From positions 13,532,283 through 13,596,282 of the forward strand of contig JAJEKV010000032.1 in NCBI GenBank assembly GCA_021234155.1: a stretch of 64,000 bases of DNA, read 5' to 3'. The position numbers and the translations under genes are program-made. A model generated the notes under the pieces. That model did not search any database. It worked only from the letters and a program-made list of their open reading frames with translations, and was not told the origin of the DNA. Source of the stretch: Isoetes taiwanensis (Eukaryota > Streptophyta > Lycopodiopsida > Isoetales > Isoetaceae). Below, piece after piece: positions 1 to 11,617 of this stretch; the first letter of the stretch is position 1; every line of letters starts with the position of its first letter.

Positions 1-1200
1 ATCTAATAAAAAATAAGACACTGTGGTCGTGGAAAAAGGGCCTAAGACAGGAAAAGAAACCAATTGCATATTCTTAGAATGCAATAAGGATGCCGCTCAG
101 ATGTGTATGCACGGCGCCGGTAACAGAATGCAAAGAACAGTCGCCCGAATCGTATAGTAAATGACCCCAACAGATCGATTGGGTCACGGAATTTTCGAGC
201 AACAATGCCACAATTTCTGTGCACGACCATTAATGGTAACCCTTGGATAAATGTAAAGAGATTAAATGCTCAAATAAACCAACGTCCCAGATTAAATCAC
301 AAATTCTAATGGTATAGATCAAAGGCATCAAATATAATTTTTCTTGCCACCTCAGCATTTACTGCATTTAATATTCGGGGCTAAATCTTGACCATTAATC
401 CAGGACTTTCGATGGTCTAGATTAAAAGCCCCAAAGGAAAGGGCTTTTGATCCAAACCATCGATCTCAAACATGGACGGTGGAGACGGCGACACCTCAAT
501 GTCTTATATATAAGGGGGTGCTTGGGTGGATTGAGGTGGTTTCGTCAGGACCGTTGGATCTCACAATCTAAACCGTCCAGACGGCGACACCTCGGCGTCT
601 AGATTCAAATAATTGTATATATATAACAGATATCCAGTTTTTGCATCTTTCTTGTTACGTCCTCACTAGTTTAAGGTCTAATGTGGGCTAGTTTCTTACA
701 TCTGGAATTGCTTTTTATCGCAGAATGGTTTCATTGGTAAAATGCATCAGATGAATTCGTCATTGACTGAACCTGTTCACAATGACCAACGAATGACTGA
801 TTGTATAATATAAAAGTTTAGCATAGAATGGCATTGAACTTATTCTAATTCTGAAATTAAAACATTCCTTGTGTATAAGCCTCCTAAGTTTTCCATGTTG
901 TCGTATTTCAATGCTAGAGTTGAGGGCATGAGACTAGTCTTTTCTTTTATTAAAGTTAATCAACGACTACTATATGTGCAATGATGACTACTATATGTGC
1001 AATGATGCGTTACCAAATGTTCAAATCCAACCACCACTCTCGCTCAAGAAAAAAAAAAGAAAAAACTAAAATGAAGACATCACTCAACATCTCTCCTAGC
1101 AAATAATACGTCTAATTCTTTAAATAAAAGTAAAGAACAAACATGGCAATTACTAAGCATTCCTTTCAAATGTCTTAAGGTCTACATAGGCAATTACTAA
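1..1200. other. No recognisable gene; short local repeats
   Basis: No frame here resembles a known protein and I see no RNA gene. A 13-base motif (ACGGCGACACCTC) occurs near 485 and 581, and a 21-base unit ending in TGCAATGAT is tandemly doubled at about 965-1006. The stretch is probably old transposon or intergenic DNA, but nothing in it names the family. Confidence 0.4.
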
Positions 1201-1222
1201 GTGACCTAAAACAAATGATGTT

Positions 1223-1610
1223 TTGGACAAGAAATATGGTGGCTTGGGGATACTAGATTTCTTTCTGCACAGAAAGATGCTAGTTAGTAAGTTCATGTGG
1301 CAAATAGTGAACGGAATAGTTGATTCTCCTTTTCAACTGGTTTATCAATTGCAGGTACATTATATTCGATGTGGCAAACAATCTATGCCAGGGCACAATG
1401 TCGTTTGCCATCTGATATAAAGGAGACAAACAATTGGAAGTTAATCAAAATAATAAGAACAAAAATAAATTGGAAGTACACGTTTTTAGGTATTAGACTC
1501 ACATTTAATTTTTTTGGATTGCCTCTAAGGGGGCAAACCCTTGTTCATGTGGGTTTGTGGCATGTGTCCATGTATATGCCAGTATATACTCGAAATATAT
1601 CACACTGACC
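1223..1610 (+). pseudogene. L1-type LINE reverse transcriptase fragment
   Basis: The first frame (1223-1420) carries GGLGILDFFLHRKMLVSKF, the conserved block after the LINE polymerase domain where the protein reads GGLGI, then basic residues, then a K-F/W-W stretch. The reading moves to a second frame near 1370 and then fades. There is no catalytic FADD motif and no endonuclease, so this is a short remnant of ORF2. It lies in the same orientation as the LINE 3' end at 1990-2408, but I cannot show that they were one insertion. Confidence 0.6.
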
Positions 1611-1619
1611 CCAATTTTT

Positions 1620-1985
1620 GGTCCACGGTTGTTTTTAAGTGTTGTTTTATGCCAAAAACAACACCAAAATAGTCCCAAAAGTCCACGTGGCCAATTTATC
1701 TAGATTTGCACAAAAAGACAGTGGTTTTTTGGCAAAAATTTCCCACGGTGGTCTTTTTGGCACCTTCCCTTTTTTTTTTATATATATATATCAGACCGAG
1801 CAAACCGTCGTCGCCAATATACACACCGAGCAAAACTTCCTGATGCAAAGCTTCTTGTTGCCAAAATATTTTTGAGCAAAGCTTCTTGTTGCTGCATATG
1901 TTTTTTAGCAGAGCTTCAACTTGCAAAGCATATTAAGCTTGATTTCTGTGCCAAAACTTGCAAAACTTTTAATTTTTGAGCCGGA
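1620..1985. other. Intergenic, small tandem repeat
   Basis: No coding signal was recognised. A GCAAAGCTTCTTGTTGC unit recurs at roughly 30-base spacing near 1846 and 1876, with a weaker third copy. An AT-rich TATATA run sits near 1780. Confidence 0.35.
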
Positions 1986-1989
1986 CTAA

Positions 1990-2408
1990 TGTGTTACGAG
2001 GAGGTAACATCTGTGTTTAACATTAGTTTAATTTTGTTGAGATCAACGAAGTTAAACGATCATGAACTTATTCTTAGGTCGGGCACTATGCATCAAAGAC
2101 TATGCGCACATCCCTTTGGGACATCGGAGGGCAACCCTTCATGCGCAGCACCTTGTTTAGCTTCATTCCAGAGACTATTGTTTCTCATACTCTTTGTTCA
2201 AAGGGTGCCACAAAATTCAAAGGATATTGTTAAGCCTTCCACCCTATGTCTTGCTTCAGCTTCTTTTTTTATACGTTTGGGCTTCCTATCCCTTTTGTTG
2301 TTTGGGTCCCATGGACAATTTGGCCTCCGCCGATGTTAAAAAACCTATCTGTCTATCTATCTACCTACCTGCCTGCCTGCCTGCCTGCCTATTTATCTAT
2401 CTATCTTC
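1990..2408 (+). mobile_element. LINE 3' end with tetranucleotide tail
   Basis: The segment ends (about 2302-2340) in a block reading GGTCCCATGGACAATTTGG and then CCTCCGCCGATGTTAAA. The same block, diverged, ends the LINE fragments at 37448-37962 and 33490-34460, in each case directly before a simple-repeat tail. Here the tail is CTAT/CTAC/CTGC. I therefore read this as the 3' untranslated region of a non-LTR retrotransposon of that family. The 5' limit is uncertain, and I recognise no protein motif in this copy. Confidence 0.6.
2347..2407 (+). repeat. Compound tetranucleotide microsatellite (CTAT/CTAC/CTGC)
   Basis: About 15 tetranucleotide units shift from CTAT to CTAC to CTGC and back to CTAT. 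It sits at the 3' end of a LINE, so it most likely began as the element's tail. Confidence 0.85.
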
Positions 2409-2629
2409 TGATGGTGTATCAGATGGTTTTGCCTCATTGATTGAGGGAGTGCACCCATTAAATGTGAGCCAAGATTTGTCTTTTTCTATTACTAAAGAGT
2501 CAGATGTTCGTATTATAGAGGTTGATGAGTTCTTAAGATGCTCTTTGTGGTAGATTATCTGCATGTGTCTCAGCTTGCAAAAAAAGAAAATTTCAATTCT
2601 TGTCTTATCTTTGGTTGGCTGCAACGGAG

Positions 2630-4850
2630 CATGAAGAGCGCACCCCCCGAACGTTCCAGCTCAAGATCTTCTTGTCCATAACTCCTACTGAGAAGAAGGA
2701 TTCTTACGATGCTTCTTCTTCCGCCCCCGTCTTACCGGTGAACCAGGCCCCTGATATGAGTCATATGGAACTAGAGCGAGCGGGTTATCTGTGAGGACGA
2801 CCTCCGCCTCCAAATCCGCCACGTCCGCCCAAGAGCGTACCCGAGCCGCTTTATCAAGATCCATCCCGTCCGAAGAGGCTTGGGTGGATACTGCGTCAGA
2901 ATCCGACGGCTGCACCAGCCGAGCATCAGCGAGCCCAGAGCCCATCTGTAGGGACTGTCGCTGCTCCGCCAGCTCCTGAAAGCCGCTGAATGTGAAGCAA
3001 CTTCTGGGCCGTCGTCTGTGGGGACGCCGTTGAATCCATGCTGGGCGCCTCCTCCACCGGCAGAGCGTGGGATGGAGCCTGCGTCCCGTCCCGCCGAACC
3101 TCCTGCATTGCCTCCCGTGGAACCCCTGGCACTGAAATGGGCCTGTACTCTGGCAGCGAACCCGCGAAGACCTGAAGAGCAGGAAACATTCTCTGGATCT
3201 CTGCCCCATTTAACAGCCTGAGGGGAAACTGAAAGTACCAATCACCGCTCCTGACAGTCACTGAAGGAGGCAATGGCCTATCCGCAGGTAAAGCAACACA
3301 AATCTTCGGTGCCCGAACTATGGAATGAGCAATATGCCCGCCGAGCCCATTAGCAATCGCAATCATGAACTCCGGCAAAAGCATATCTGCGGGAAGATCC
3401 ATCACCTGAAACCAACAGGGGATCTTCAAGGCCGACAGAGATCGAGCACTCACCCCAGGGGTGTAATGCTGGTAAATCAAGTAATTTCCCCACATGAGGT
3501 CAATGCCTCTCGCCAGTACTATCCTCTCCACCGCCGCGGGCGCGTCGAATTATTCCCCAAGAACTTCACGGACTGAAACGGCGAGATCCCCAGCCGCTTA
3601 AAGTGAGCTTGCAGCCACCCGCCGACTCTCCTGGTATCTAGAACTCCAGTATAGTACACCAGCACTGCGCACGAGACTAGGTTGGAAATAGACTTGAGGT
3701 GCTGCTGGTGGTCTACCTCGACTATGCTAACAGGAGGACCAGTGGGGTCGACCTGCAATTCTCTCCTGTTGTGCCGATTTAGAAAGGCCAAAGCCTCCTC
3801 CATTCGGCAAGTATCGGCCGGTGCCACTGTGTGCCGAATCCATTCTGAGAACCGCGGACGTGAGAGCTTGCTCACCGTATCATTCGTTCGCCATGCAGGT
3901 CCTGCTGCATTGACTCCTTGCCCCTCTGCCGCCTACGTGCGACCCGATGAGTTATCCAGATGTTGTGCACCACCATTATCTAGATGTTGTGCACCACCAC
4001 CACATCCCCTGCCCGGCGGCAAATTGCTCCCCGACAGTGCCACTGCAAAGGGGTCTTCTGGCAAAGTCGAAGCAGGCCACCTTGGGCTGCCCAACAGAGT
4101 TGCCGACTCCAGTGGCGGCATGCTGCTTGGGACTTCAAGCTCCGCTTCCTCTGAGGCCTGTGCTCCCTCCTTGCTACCTGCACCGGATTCCCCAAGCCGC
4201 CCCTCCTCACGCCTCCAGAGCTCCCCAACACCCAAAGGACCTTGCCCGGCCCCTAGCTGCTGCCTGAAACCCAGGGGAGGGCTTGAGGCTATCTGCCCCA
4301 AACCTTCGCCCCCCACAACCCTGCACAAATCCGCCCGTTGGGCAACCAACAGGGACAGTGGATTATTGCTTGACGCCGGCTCTGTGGAGCGCATCTGCCC
4401 ATCAGACCGGACCTGTGACCCTGAAGCGGCCGATTTCCCATCCACGCCAACCCTCTCACCTGTGAGGTGATCCGGTGAGGGCATCAGCCCAGCCAGCCGA
4501 TCCTGCAGCCCTAAGGCATCTGATTTGATCTGCACCTCCTCCCTCTCACGCGCAGATTGCTCCGATGAAGGCGGATCCGGCCTTTGAGTGGAAGATCCGA
4601 CCTCAGCAGATCGATTCTGCTGGGCCACCCGAGCTAATCTTGGAATCCATTTATGGGGAGCTAGTTGCTCACTCCTGCCGATCTGCTCACCTGCCATACC
4701 GCCCTTCGAAGCTGCTGCCGCCATCGCCTCTCAGAACCTCACCTGAAGCCTCCGCCTCAATTCCGCTGCCGCCATCCCTATTCTGTTTTTCCAAGAACTC
4801 TAGAGATCCAAAATGGATGGAATTGTTGAATGTGCTTCCACTTTGTCAAA
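2630..4850 (-). mobile_element. LINE 5' portion: ORF1 and the first codons of ORF2, minus strand
   Basis: Read on the minus strand, ORF1 runs from about 4724 to 2685 in pieces. First comes a proline/glycine/serine-rich N-terminal region (4724-3933). Next is a segment with RRVGGWLQAHFKRLGISPF and VKFLGNN (3875-3519), and then MERIVLARGIDLMWGN with LKIPCWFQVMDLPADML (3531-2926). This succession is the DUF4283-type domain of plant L1 ORF1 (gag-like, nucleic-acid binding). ORF1 ends in a basic tail (RRGRKKKHRKN). A few bases later, at 2679-2677, an ATG opens MDKKILSWNVRGV, the hallmark start of the ORF2 apurinic endonuclease. Homology stops near 2635, so ORF2 is cut off. Frame changes near 3525 and 3200 break ORF1. 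Losing the 3' end and keeping the 5' end is the reverse of normal LINE truncation. Confidence 0.8.
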
Positions 4851-6330
4851 CACCCTCGTTTGTTATTTTTTGTCCCTTATATCTACTTACTTTAAATTGT
4901 GTTTGGGGGGTGTGTCCTCTTTTTTCCGGCCACCGGTGGACATCGAAATCCGGCGAAAAAGCGAAATTTTGGAATCCGAAAATGTAAATCCGGCAAGGAT
5001 AATTTTTGTTACCGTTTTTTCTTTTAAAAGGCGTTATTATTACAAAGAAATTTATCGCGGCGGCCTTGCGGCCGCCGCAAACATTTCTCTTCTCCAACCC
5101 GCTGCAAAAAAGTTTTGTATTAAGTCGAATAGATCTCAATTCTGCACATCCTTGAGATACGAAAGAATATGCAGGAGTTGAACCTGCACTATTGCTATCT
5201 GTTTTGCATCAAGGATGACATGGCGGCTGAAATTACCTCATGTCCTTAAGATTTTGTAGCAAAAATATCTTGAACATAGATGGATTATTCTTGGCTTAGA
5301 CTTTTCATGTCTTCCCCTTAATACAATCTTGCTCCTAATCATTCTTGGCTTAAGCTTGTTGCATTGTCCCCTTAACTCATGTGTGCCAAGCCTTGTGCAA
5401 ATAGACTTTGAATGTTAAAAATAAATTGCATGATTAATTTGCAAATTTAGAGGTAAAAAGAAAAGCCCAATATTTTTAAATAGAGGGATTTGTCTCGCAC
5501 CCCCTTTTTTCCCTTAATCCTTCATTAGAGTCCATGGCTGGCCGTATTATCTTGACAATGTGTTTCTTTTTTCTTCTTTTGTGTTTTTTTACTTTTGTTT
5601 GGTGATGTCACTATATCCGAAAAATATTCTCTCATGATCTTAGATTTCCTCAAGAACAAAACGATTTTGCACTCTATAGGTTTAGTTTGAACTAGGTCTT
5701 ATTTCCCTTTGGCATAACCAAAAACCCGTGTTACTCCAACAACACGTTGTGAATGTCCTAGGCAAGCTTCTTCCTTCAACAGAACAGTGTCGAAAAAGTG
5801 AATGCTCTTGCATCAAAACGGAAAAGAGCATCGCAGACCCTGCCTCGCAACGATCTGTTCGAATCCAGGGTCGAAATCTAGTCCTTGAAACAGATTATAC
5901 CTATAGTTTGCACATTTCCTTTGCTTGAATTTTAATTTAACCACAGCGTTTGGTCCTACAAATCTCCTTTTGTGATCTCTTCATTTCCTTTTCTGCTACA
6001 TCTCCGTTCGTTTAACCCAATTGTCTCTTTTACTTTTCTTGAAGTGGTCAGGCAGCCTTAAGAAGGCTCTAAGCCTTGAAGAGTGGAGGCAAAAAATACA
6101 ATCACTTGGCCTCTGTAGATGTATGCAGCAGCTAGCAGAGATTTTCTCCATATATCTGCCACATGTACAAATATGTTTATGCTCCAATAAGCTAACAACA
6201 AACAAAAGTTTTCATGCTTTACCTACATCTGCAAGACACGTAGACAATTTATGAGATGCTTGTGGGTTCAAGACTAGTTCATGACATGCTCAAATGTTGA
6301 ACATGCCAATAGCTATTACAATGTGCTTAC
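4850..6330. other. Non-coding stretch between LINE and GRAS fragment
   Basis: Short open frames occur (for example 5728-5928 and 6021-6254), but none resembles a known protein and their composition is not convincing. A GC-rich hairpin repeat at 5041-5104 is listed separately. Near 5170-5190 a T-arm-like sequence appears on the minus strand without the rest of a tRNA. Confidence 0.4.
5041..5104 (-). repeat. GC-rich hairpin repeat, minus-strand copy
   Basis: Reverse-complemented, this is closely similar to 16246-16306. Both read GGTTGGAGAAGAGAAA or a near match, then a GCGGCGGCC...GGCCGCCGCG stem with a very short loop, then GATAAATTTCTTTGTAATAA or a near match. The flanks differ, so this is a discrete repeated motif, probably a transposon terminus. 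Confidence 0.65.
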
Positions 6331-6339
6331 CCAAGCAGT

Positions 6340-6700
6340 TGTGCATATATTTCCGAAGCCCTTGTTGCCAGAATCACAAAACAGAATAAAACCGGCCCCT
6401 TCAAAGGCCTAGTCGCAAATCGGCTCCAGAATGTGGATAAATTGATGCACACAGATCTTCTGAAAGTATTCTCTGTGTTCTACGAATCAATTCCGATTGG
6501 AAAATTCGCCCATCTGACGATGAATCAGATCATTTTGGATGCGATCGAAAGGGATAAATTTATTCATGTGATAGATTTTCAATTCGGTATGGAGCCCAAT
6601 GGCCGAAGTTTTTGCAAGCACTATCTCAAAACCAAGGGGACCGTTGGAAGCAAGAAGAATGACAATTGGGTCTTCTAAAACCATTAAGGTTAAATGGTTG
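6340..6700 (+). pseudogene. GRAS-domain transcription regulator fragment
   Basis: The frame from 6340 reads YISEALVARITKQNKTG, then a leucine-rich stretch (KVFSVFYESIPIGKFAHLTMN), then FIHVIDFQFGM. These match, in order, the end of the first leucine-heptad region and the VHIID motif of GRAS proteins, plant-specific nuclear regulators that include the DELLA and SCARECROW types. Directly after VHIID, the neighbouring frame gives QWPKFLQALS, the next conserved GRAS block, so one base has been gained or lost near 6595. The PFYRE and SAW motifs do not follow. Upstream, an in-frame stop lies at 6310-6312. It may be Helitron cargo, since a Helitron 3' end lies downstream in the same orientation, but no 5' boundary was found. 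Confidence 0.75.
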
Positions 6701-7179
6701 TTTAACCATTATGGTTTAAAAGTAAGCACCCCTAAATCGGGGCATCTCGAGCGTGGCTAGGCCACGGTTCTCAAACAATGCCAAGAAGCCGAATTTGGAG
6801 ACCGGATTTATGACCCCGTGAGAATCACACCCGCTGGCTCTGGTGGCGCCAACGTAATTTTGCCACGATTGGCGGCTCCTTGTATCGTAAGGGTGGTGAC
6901 GAGAGAAGAGGGAAGCCGAACGCAAAACCGCCAAGAGAAGGGAGACGATTTGCGGCCGGGAGGGATAGGCAATTCAAAACGAAGAAATTGTTTTTCGATT
7001 TTTTGTCCTCTACAATGTTTAATGGATCTTTCTTTAGAAGTTTCCACTCTGCCATATCACCAGTCGTAGATAATCTTTACCGTTCTTGTCCGTGTTAAAG
7101 CTCCTCCTGCTCCTCCTCACGGGATTTGGCTTCAGATCTAAATGAAAATGATTGAATTTCCGAAAAGGGCTCCAATTGA
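6701..7179. other. Spacer between GRAS and vWA fragments
   Basis: A short palindromic run (AACCATTAAGGTTAAATGGTTG and its continuation, split here by reading frame) lies at 6680-6715. Overlapping frames around 6716-7098 are not recognisable proteins. The region could hold the N-terminal part of the vWA gene that follows, but I cannot support that. Confidence 0.3.
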
Positions 7180-7880
7180 TCGATCACAGTTTAGACACCG
7201 GTGGAAGCATGGCCGGATCTAAGCTTGCCCCGCTAAAAGCCTGCAATGAATTTTGTGATTAATCAAATGGGTGCGCAAGGCGGACTCTCCATTGTCGTTT
7301 TTTCTTACGCTTCAAGACGCGTTACGCCTCTCGGATGTATGAATCAAGAAGCTAAACAAACGACAATTGGGGTTATTAATCTGTTGGGCGATTCGGTGTA
7401 AATACGAATATTGCGGATGGGTGAGAAAGGGATCCGAGTTCTTGAAGAAAGAAGGCACCGGAATTACATTTGCAAGTATTATGTTTGTTATATCGGATGG
7501 GCGGGACACCCATGGTCGGCAAAATGGAACCGATTCTAGACATTTACGCAAATTCTTTCCAAAGATGGTTTTGCCGGATTTATGGGACGAGAGAAGAGAG
7601 CGGACACCCTATGCACACTTTTGGAATTGGGGCAGATCACGATCCCGCTATTATGCACTCCATAGCCGAGCAATCCGGCGGAACTTTTTCGTTTATTGAA
7701 GCCGCTACTATGGTGCAGGATGCTTTTGCTAGATGCATCGGAGGATTGCTCAGTGTTTTGGCCCAAAATGTCAGGCTGGATTTTTCTTGTGGAACGGGTG
7801 AGCTTAAGAAAATTGAGGCCGGAAGTTACAGAAGTACCATTTCTGATCATGGATTGGGCAGCCAGGGAAGGTAGACGAGG
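7180..7880 (+). pseudogene. WAV3/EDA40-like von Willebrand A domain fragment
   Basis: The piece starts with LDTGGSMAGSKLAPLK, the MIDAS region (DxSGSM type) of the vWA domain in plant WAVY GROWTH 3-like RING E3 ligases, which act in root gravitropism. It continues through MNFVINQMGAQGGLSIVVFS, RRVTPLGCM and GIRVLEERRH, then SDGRDT, then HTFGIGADHDPAIMHSIAEQ and SGGTFSFIEA, then CIGGLLSVLAQNVRLD. The order and spacing match the family. The N-terminal RING is not seen, and the frame is lost after about 7870. It is broken by several frameshifts (near 7195, 7235, 7395-7425 and 7500). At least two of these fall where the family expects CAG or CTG codons, so some may be sequencing errors. As given it cannot encode a whole protein. 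Confidence 0.8.
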
Positions 7881-7899
7881 CAGCGCGGGGCATGTCCCA

Positions 7900-10490
7900 G
7901 CTCCTCGACCTCCGGATTTAAGAATTCATCAGGTGAAGAGCATACAAACCTCATTTTCGTCATTTTTTTTTTAAATCTCTATTTTTTCCTTCCGGAAATA
8001 CGTGTCGAATCTAGGAAGAGGCATCAATGCCGAATATGCCTAAAGAATCTTTCCCATAATAATTATACATGTATTGATATTATTAAACATATAAGCGTTA
8101 CATTATAATTTTAGGTTATATCCTCAAAATCCGGCCTTCCCTTTCTTCCACGACTCTCCTCTGCTTTCTTCCAGCCCCTTATTAGAATGCCAAAGCAGGC
8201 AGCAGCAGCTTCATGCGCACAAGAAGCTCAAGAATGCAGGGTTTTTCTCAAGTAGTTGCATGTCGCAGCAGCGCATGAGCCAGGGGAGTCGTTTTCTTCT
8301 CATAGCATCCTTCGGGTCCAATCTCTGAAGCATTTTTTGCAGGTAAAATTACATGAACCGTGCTTAGAAAGTGGATGTTTAGCTTCCGATTTGTAATATC
8401 TCTTTGCTGAAAGTTTAATATGATGCAGAAGGGGTTATGTAATGGATCGTCAACAGCAAAAGGGCAAAGGAATGGAAGCGACAGAACTGGCAAAGGCTGC
8501 TCAGGACATTTTGTCTGGTAACCTGGCTGATAGGTCTGCACCATGGCTCCTTTAGCATGCATTCTTTCTTCTCCTTATAACTTCTCTTCGCATAGACGGG
8601 AGCATAGATGGGAGCAATGATAGTTGCAAAACTTATGGCTTGATCTTCCAACTGCGGAAAGCACTTATGGCAGTCGGTAAGGCATGGGAATTGACATAAG
8701 GCACTCGAGAAATGGTGCTTCTTCTTGCTTCATCTTTCTGTTATGTCTTTTCTGATAGGGTAGTTTTCTTTCTCTCTGCATTCGCATCATTGCATCCCTT
8801 TCTTCCATGTTTGATTTGGACGTGCTTCAAGGTATCCATTATGAAGTTGCTTCTATGAAAAATGCAAATAACAACTTTCTGTTTTGCAGGTGCTGAGAGT
8901 GGATGGTTCGTTCAGGTTTTAAGTTCTTGCATAAAGGGTATGTTCTTCTATTGACAAATTCTCAATTGAGTATCTCCTTTGTGTTGTAACCTGTGCAGAT
9001 CTTGATGAAATCACGGCAATTGTTAACAGTAAAAATGCAATAAAGATTGCTACTACGGAAAATCTAGCAATCGGAAGAACGCTTGGACCAGATTTTGGAG
9101 TGGCCCTGCATCATAAACATAGGACTTGGCATAAAATTTTGTTTCTAGAGCCGTGGATCCAAAGAATGTGCTTAATCTTGGCTCTTCATAATCGCCACAG
9201 ATCTCTGAATCTCATAATCACCATATCTCACATTTGGAGCTATTCTATGGCGCTTAGCAGCAAGTCCAGCTTTAAAAAATTCAGGGTACTATCAATTCAA
9301 GTTAATCTTCGAAATTTAGGGTGCCCAAGGTTAATTTAACTTTCCATTCAGACTTTTAACTTAACAAAAGCTAGATGCAGCAGAATAATCCATGCCTCAG
9401 ACATCCTGAAACAGGTGCACATAACAATTTCTGGGTTCATGAACTGATGTTGATTTCCATTCAGAGCTCAGAGCAGAAAATGGTGTGTATGATTTAGCTG
9501 TTTTTAATCAAAGACATTCTTACTACATGCATATGTGTTTTTGTTGTAATGCAGATGTTTGCAATGTAAGTGGGTTTATTATATTGTAATGCATCTGTGT
9601 AGTAGGCTGCTCAAATCTCTGATCCTCAAGCACAAGTTTTTTGGATTTTGTAGAAGCCTCTTCATAGATGTAATTACTAAAATGCTCAGTTCATAGACAG
9701 AGTATGTTTATGGTTTAATATCCATGTCAGTTCATGGTTTAGTATACATGTCTAAGTATTATTGTAGACTGCGAAGTAACATGCGTTTGTGTGCAGATCC
9801 ATAATTAAATTGATACTGAGACATTGAATTACAAGCTTTTTTGCTGCTGATAATGTACTTGGGATAGATAGTTTGGGCTGGCGCTGTTACAACAAATTTG
9901 TTGCCCAAAGTTCGTTCTTATTGCTATGCCAGGTCCGTTCATTTAACTCTTCTTACAAGCTTACCAAACTGGCACAATATGAATGGTGTGGCATGGCAGG
10001 TCCACAGTTGTACTACTTTATATCTAAGTGCCTTTGCCTATGTAACATGTTCTATTAGAGAATGGTGCAGAACGCCCTGAATTTAAGGCTGCTTCTATTT
10101 GTCTGTGATAAATGGTGCAGGCAGGGGCTTGATGCCTTTGGCTTGCAGACGTGGGCATGTTCCCTTAACTGTTTCTTACTAAGTGATGTAATATTATATG
10201 CACACACAGTAGCTAAGGCTTTGAATGCTTTATTTGAGGCAATTCATATTCCTACAAATGGACATGCAAAAATTTAAATCATAAATGTGCTACAGATATT
10301 TATTGCATCCCTTTTGTTTCCCAGTCAACATACTTTGACTGATGTCCTCCAGGATGCTATTTTTAAATGTAATGTTGTCTTAGCTATACAACTCTTTATG
10401 TCTGACATGCAAGTTGCAACAGCATTTTGCAGTTAAGATCTATCACTTCGTAATATTTGTTTTTCTCTTAACTACATATGCGGAAGAGAA
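7900..10490. other. Long AT-rich stretch with possible exons, no assigned gene
   Basis: I recognise no protein family. Two places look exon-like on the plus strand. About 8430-8554 encodes MDRQQQKGKGMEATELAK and onward to a TAG. About 9000-9340 is open with DLDEITAIVNSKNAIK after a CAG-like acceptor near 8998. Both could belong to a captured or decayed gene. The rest (9350-10490) is AT-rich with many short T and A runs, as in introns or intergenic DNA. Confidence 0.35.
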
Positions 10491-10901
10491 AACAAGCACG
10501 ATCATCATATACTAATGTTTGGCGCACTAAATATAATGTTGTTTTGCTCCCATTGCCAACATAATGTTAAAATATTTGAGTGAGCTAGATTTTCAATTGG
10601 GCCTTCTCTCATAATACTTGCAGTTGCACAAATGAAAAGGGGTTTTAAGAGGTGTTTCTGAAGTGTCATCACATATGGCACCAAAATATGTAGAGCAATG
10701 AAGTACCTAAACTTCAAAGTTCTATAAGGGAGTTTTGAAAACAAGCACGATCATATACTAATGTTTGGCGCACTAAATACAATGTTGTTTTGGTCCCATC
10801 GCCAACGTAATGTTAAAATATTTGAGCTAGATTTTCAATTGGGCCTTCTCTCATAATACTTGCAGTTGCACAAATGAAAAGGGGTTTTAAGAGGTGTTTC
10901 T
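10491..10901 (+). repeat. Direct repeat, two ~165-bp copies 248 bp apart
   Basis: The block beginning AACAAGCACGATCAT and ending TTTTAAGAGGTGTTTCT occurs at about 10491-10660 and again at about 10741-10901. A few substitutions and two small deletions separate the copies. It is a local tandem duplication with no coding content that I recognise. Confidence 0.85.
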
Positions 10902-11299
10902 ACATTATATTGTTTGTTCATCCTAATCAGGATGTTTAGTTTGCAGTCAAGTGGCAATGATATTTGTGAAATCAAGGTGGCAAATAATTTCTTGGATTAT
11001 ATTGTAAATATTGTGTATTACATGTTAGGATTGCCAAGTGCACATGAGGATTTGCACTACTTACTTTTCAAACGCTCTTGCCAGCGTGATGAAGTAAACT
11101 TAGCCTCATATGCACGAACATTGCAAAAGCAAAATAACACTTTTTGCTAAACCTCCTATTTCAAGCCTGAGGATAGCCCAACCAATGCCATTTAGCTCGA
11201 GCAAGGCCTGAGCAAAATATCACACTCCCATAAAACATCACACGACTGATCAATGCTCAACCAGGGCAACGGCGGGCGGACTGCACATTCAAGATTCAA

Positions 11300-11570
11300 G
11301 ATACCGATAAGCATCAACTTAGTATTCCAAGGCAGTCCAAGCTGGCACAGTTGATAAGAGCAACTCGCATGATTATATGGGATGAGGCAGCAATGATTCA
11401 TAAACATGTTTATGAAGCACTGAATAGAACGCTCCATGACGTGATGCCATGTACAAATTATTTGGGGGACTCATTGTTGTCTCGAGAGGAGATTTTTGTC
11501 AGGTTCCACCTGTAGTTCTACGAGAAAATCGACCCAAATTGTGGATGCTCCCTTGAAGTTTTGAAGTTGC
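11300..11570 (+). pseudogene. Helitron PIF1-like helicase fragment
   Basis: Two overlapping frames together give FKIPI, then KLAQLIRATRMIIWDEAAM, then IHKHVYEALNRTLHDVM, then GDFCQVPPV (last part by a frame change near 11490). This is the Walker-B region (IIWDEA) and following motifs of the SF1 helicase in Helitron RepHel transposases, which unwind DNA during rolling-circle transposition. There is no Rep domain, no Walker A and no intact frame. It lies about 60 bp upstream of a Helitron 3' terminus in the expected orientation, so the two are very likely parts of one dead autonomous element. Confidence 0.8.
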
Positions 11571-11617
11571 ACAAATGGACGTTAAAGGCCAAGTAAAAAC
11601 ACAAGCTAAGGACATTA

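Noticed and set aside
42-230. 62-codon minus-strand frame at the window start
   Set aside because: No recognisable similarity and a composition expected by chance.
2410-2640. Twin-priming (5' inversion) origin for the plus-strand LINE end and the minus-strand LINE piece at 1990-4850
   Set aside because: In twin priming the inverted 5' part lies upstream of the sense 3' part, whereas here it lies beyond the tail. They are better explained as separate events.
3682-4470. 262-codon plus-strand frame in the GC-rich LINE region
   Set aside because: It is the antisense shadow of the minus-strand ORF1, whose conserved blocks are recognisable.
5165-5190. tRNA-like T-arm (minus strand TGCAGGTTCAACTCCTGCA)
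   Set aside because: The stem and TTCAACT loop fit a T-arm, but no matching acceptor 5' strand, D-arm or anticodon arm lies upstream at the right distance. It may be a chance B-box or a SINE remnant.
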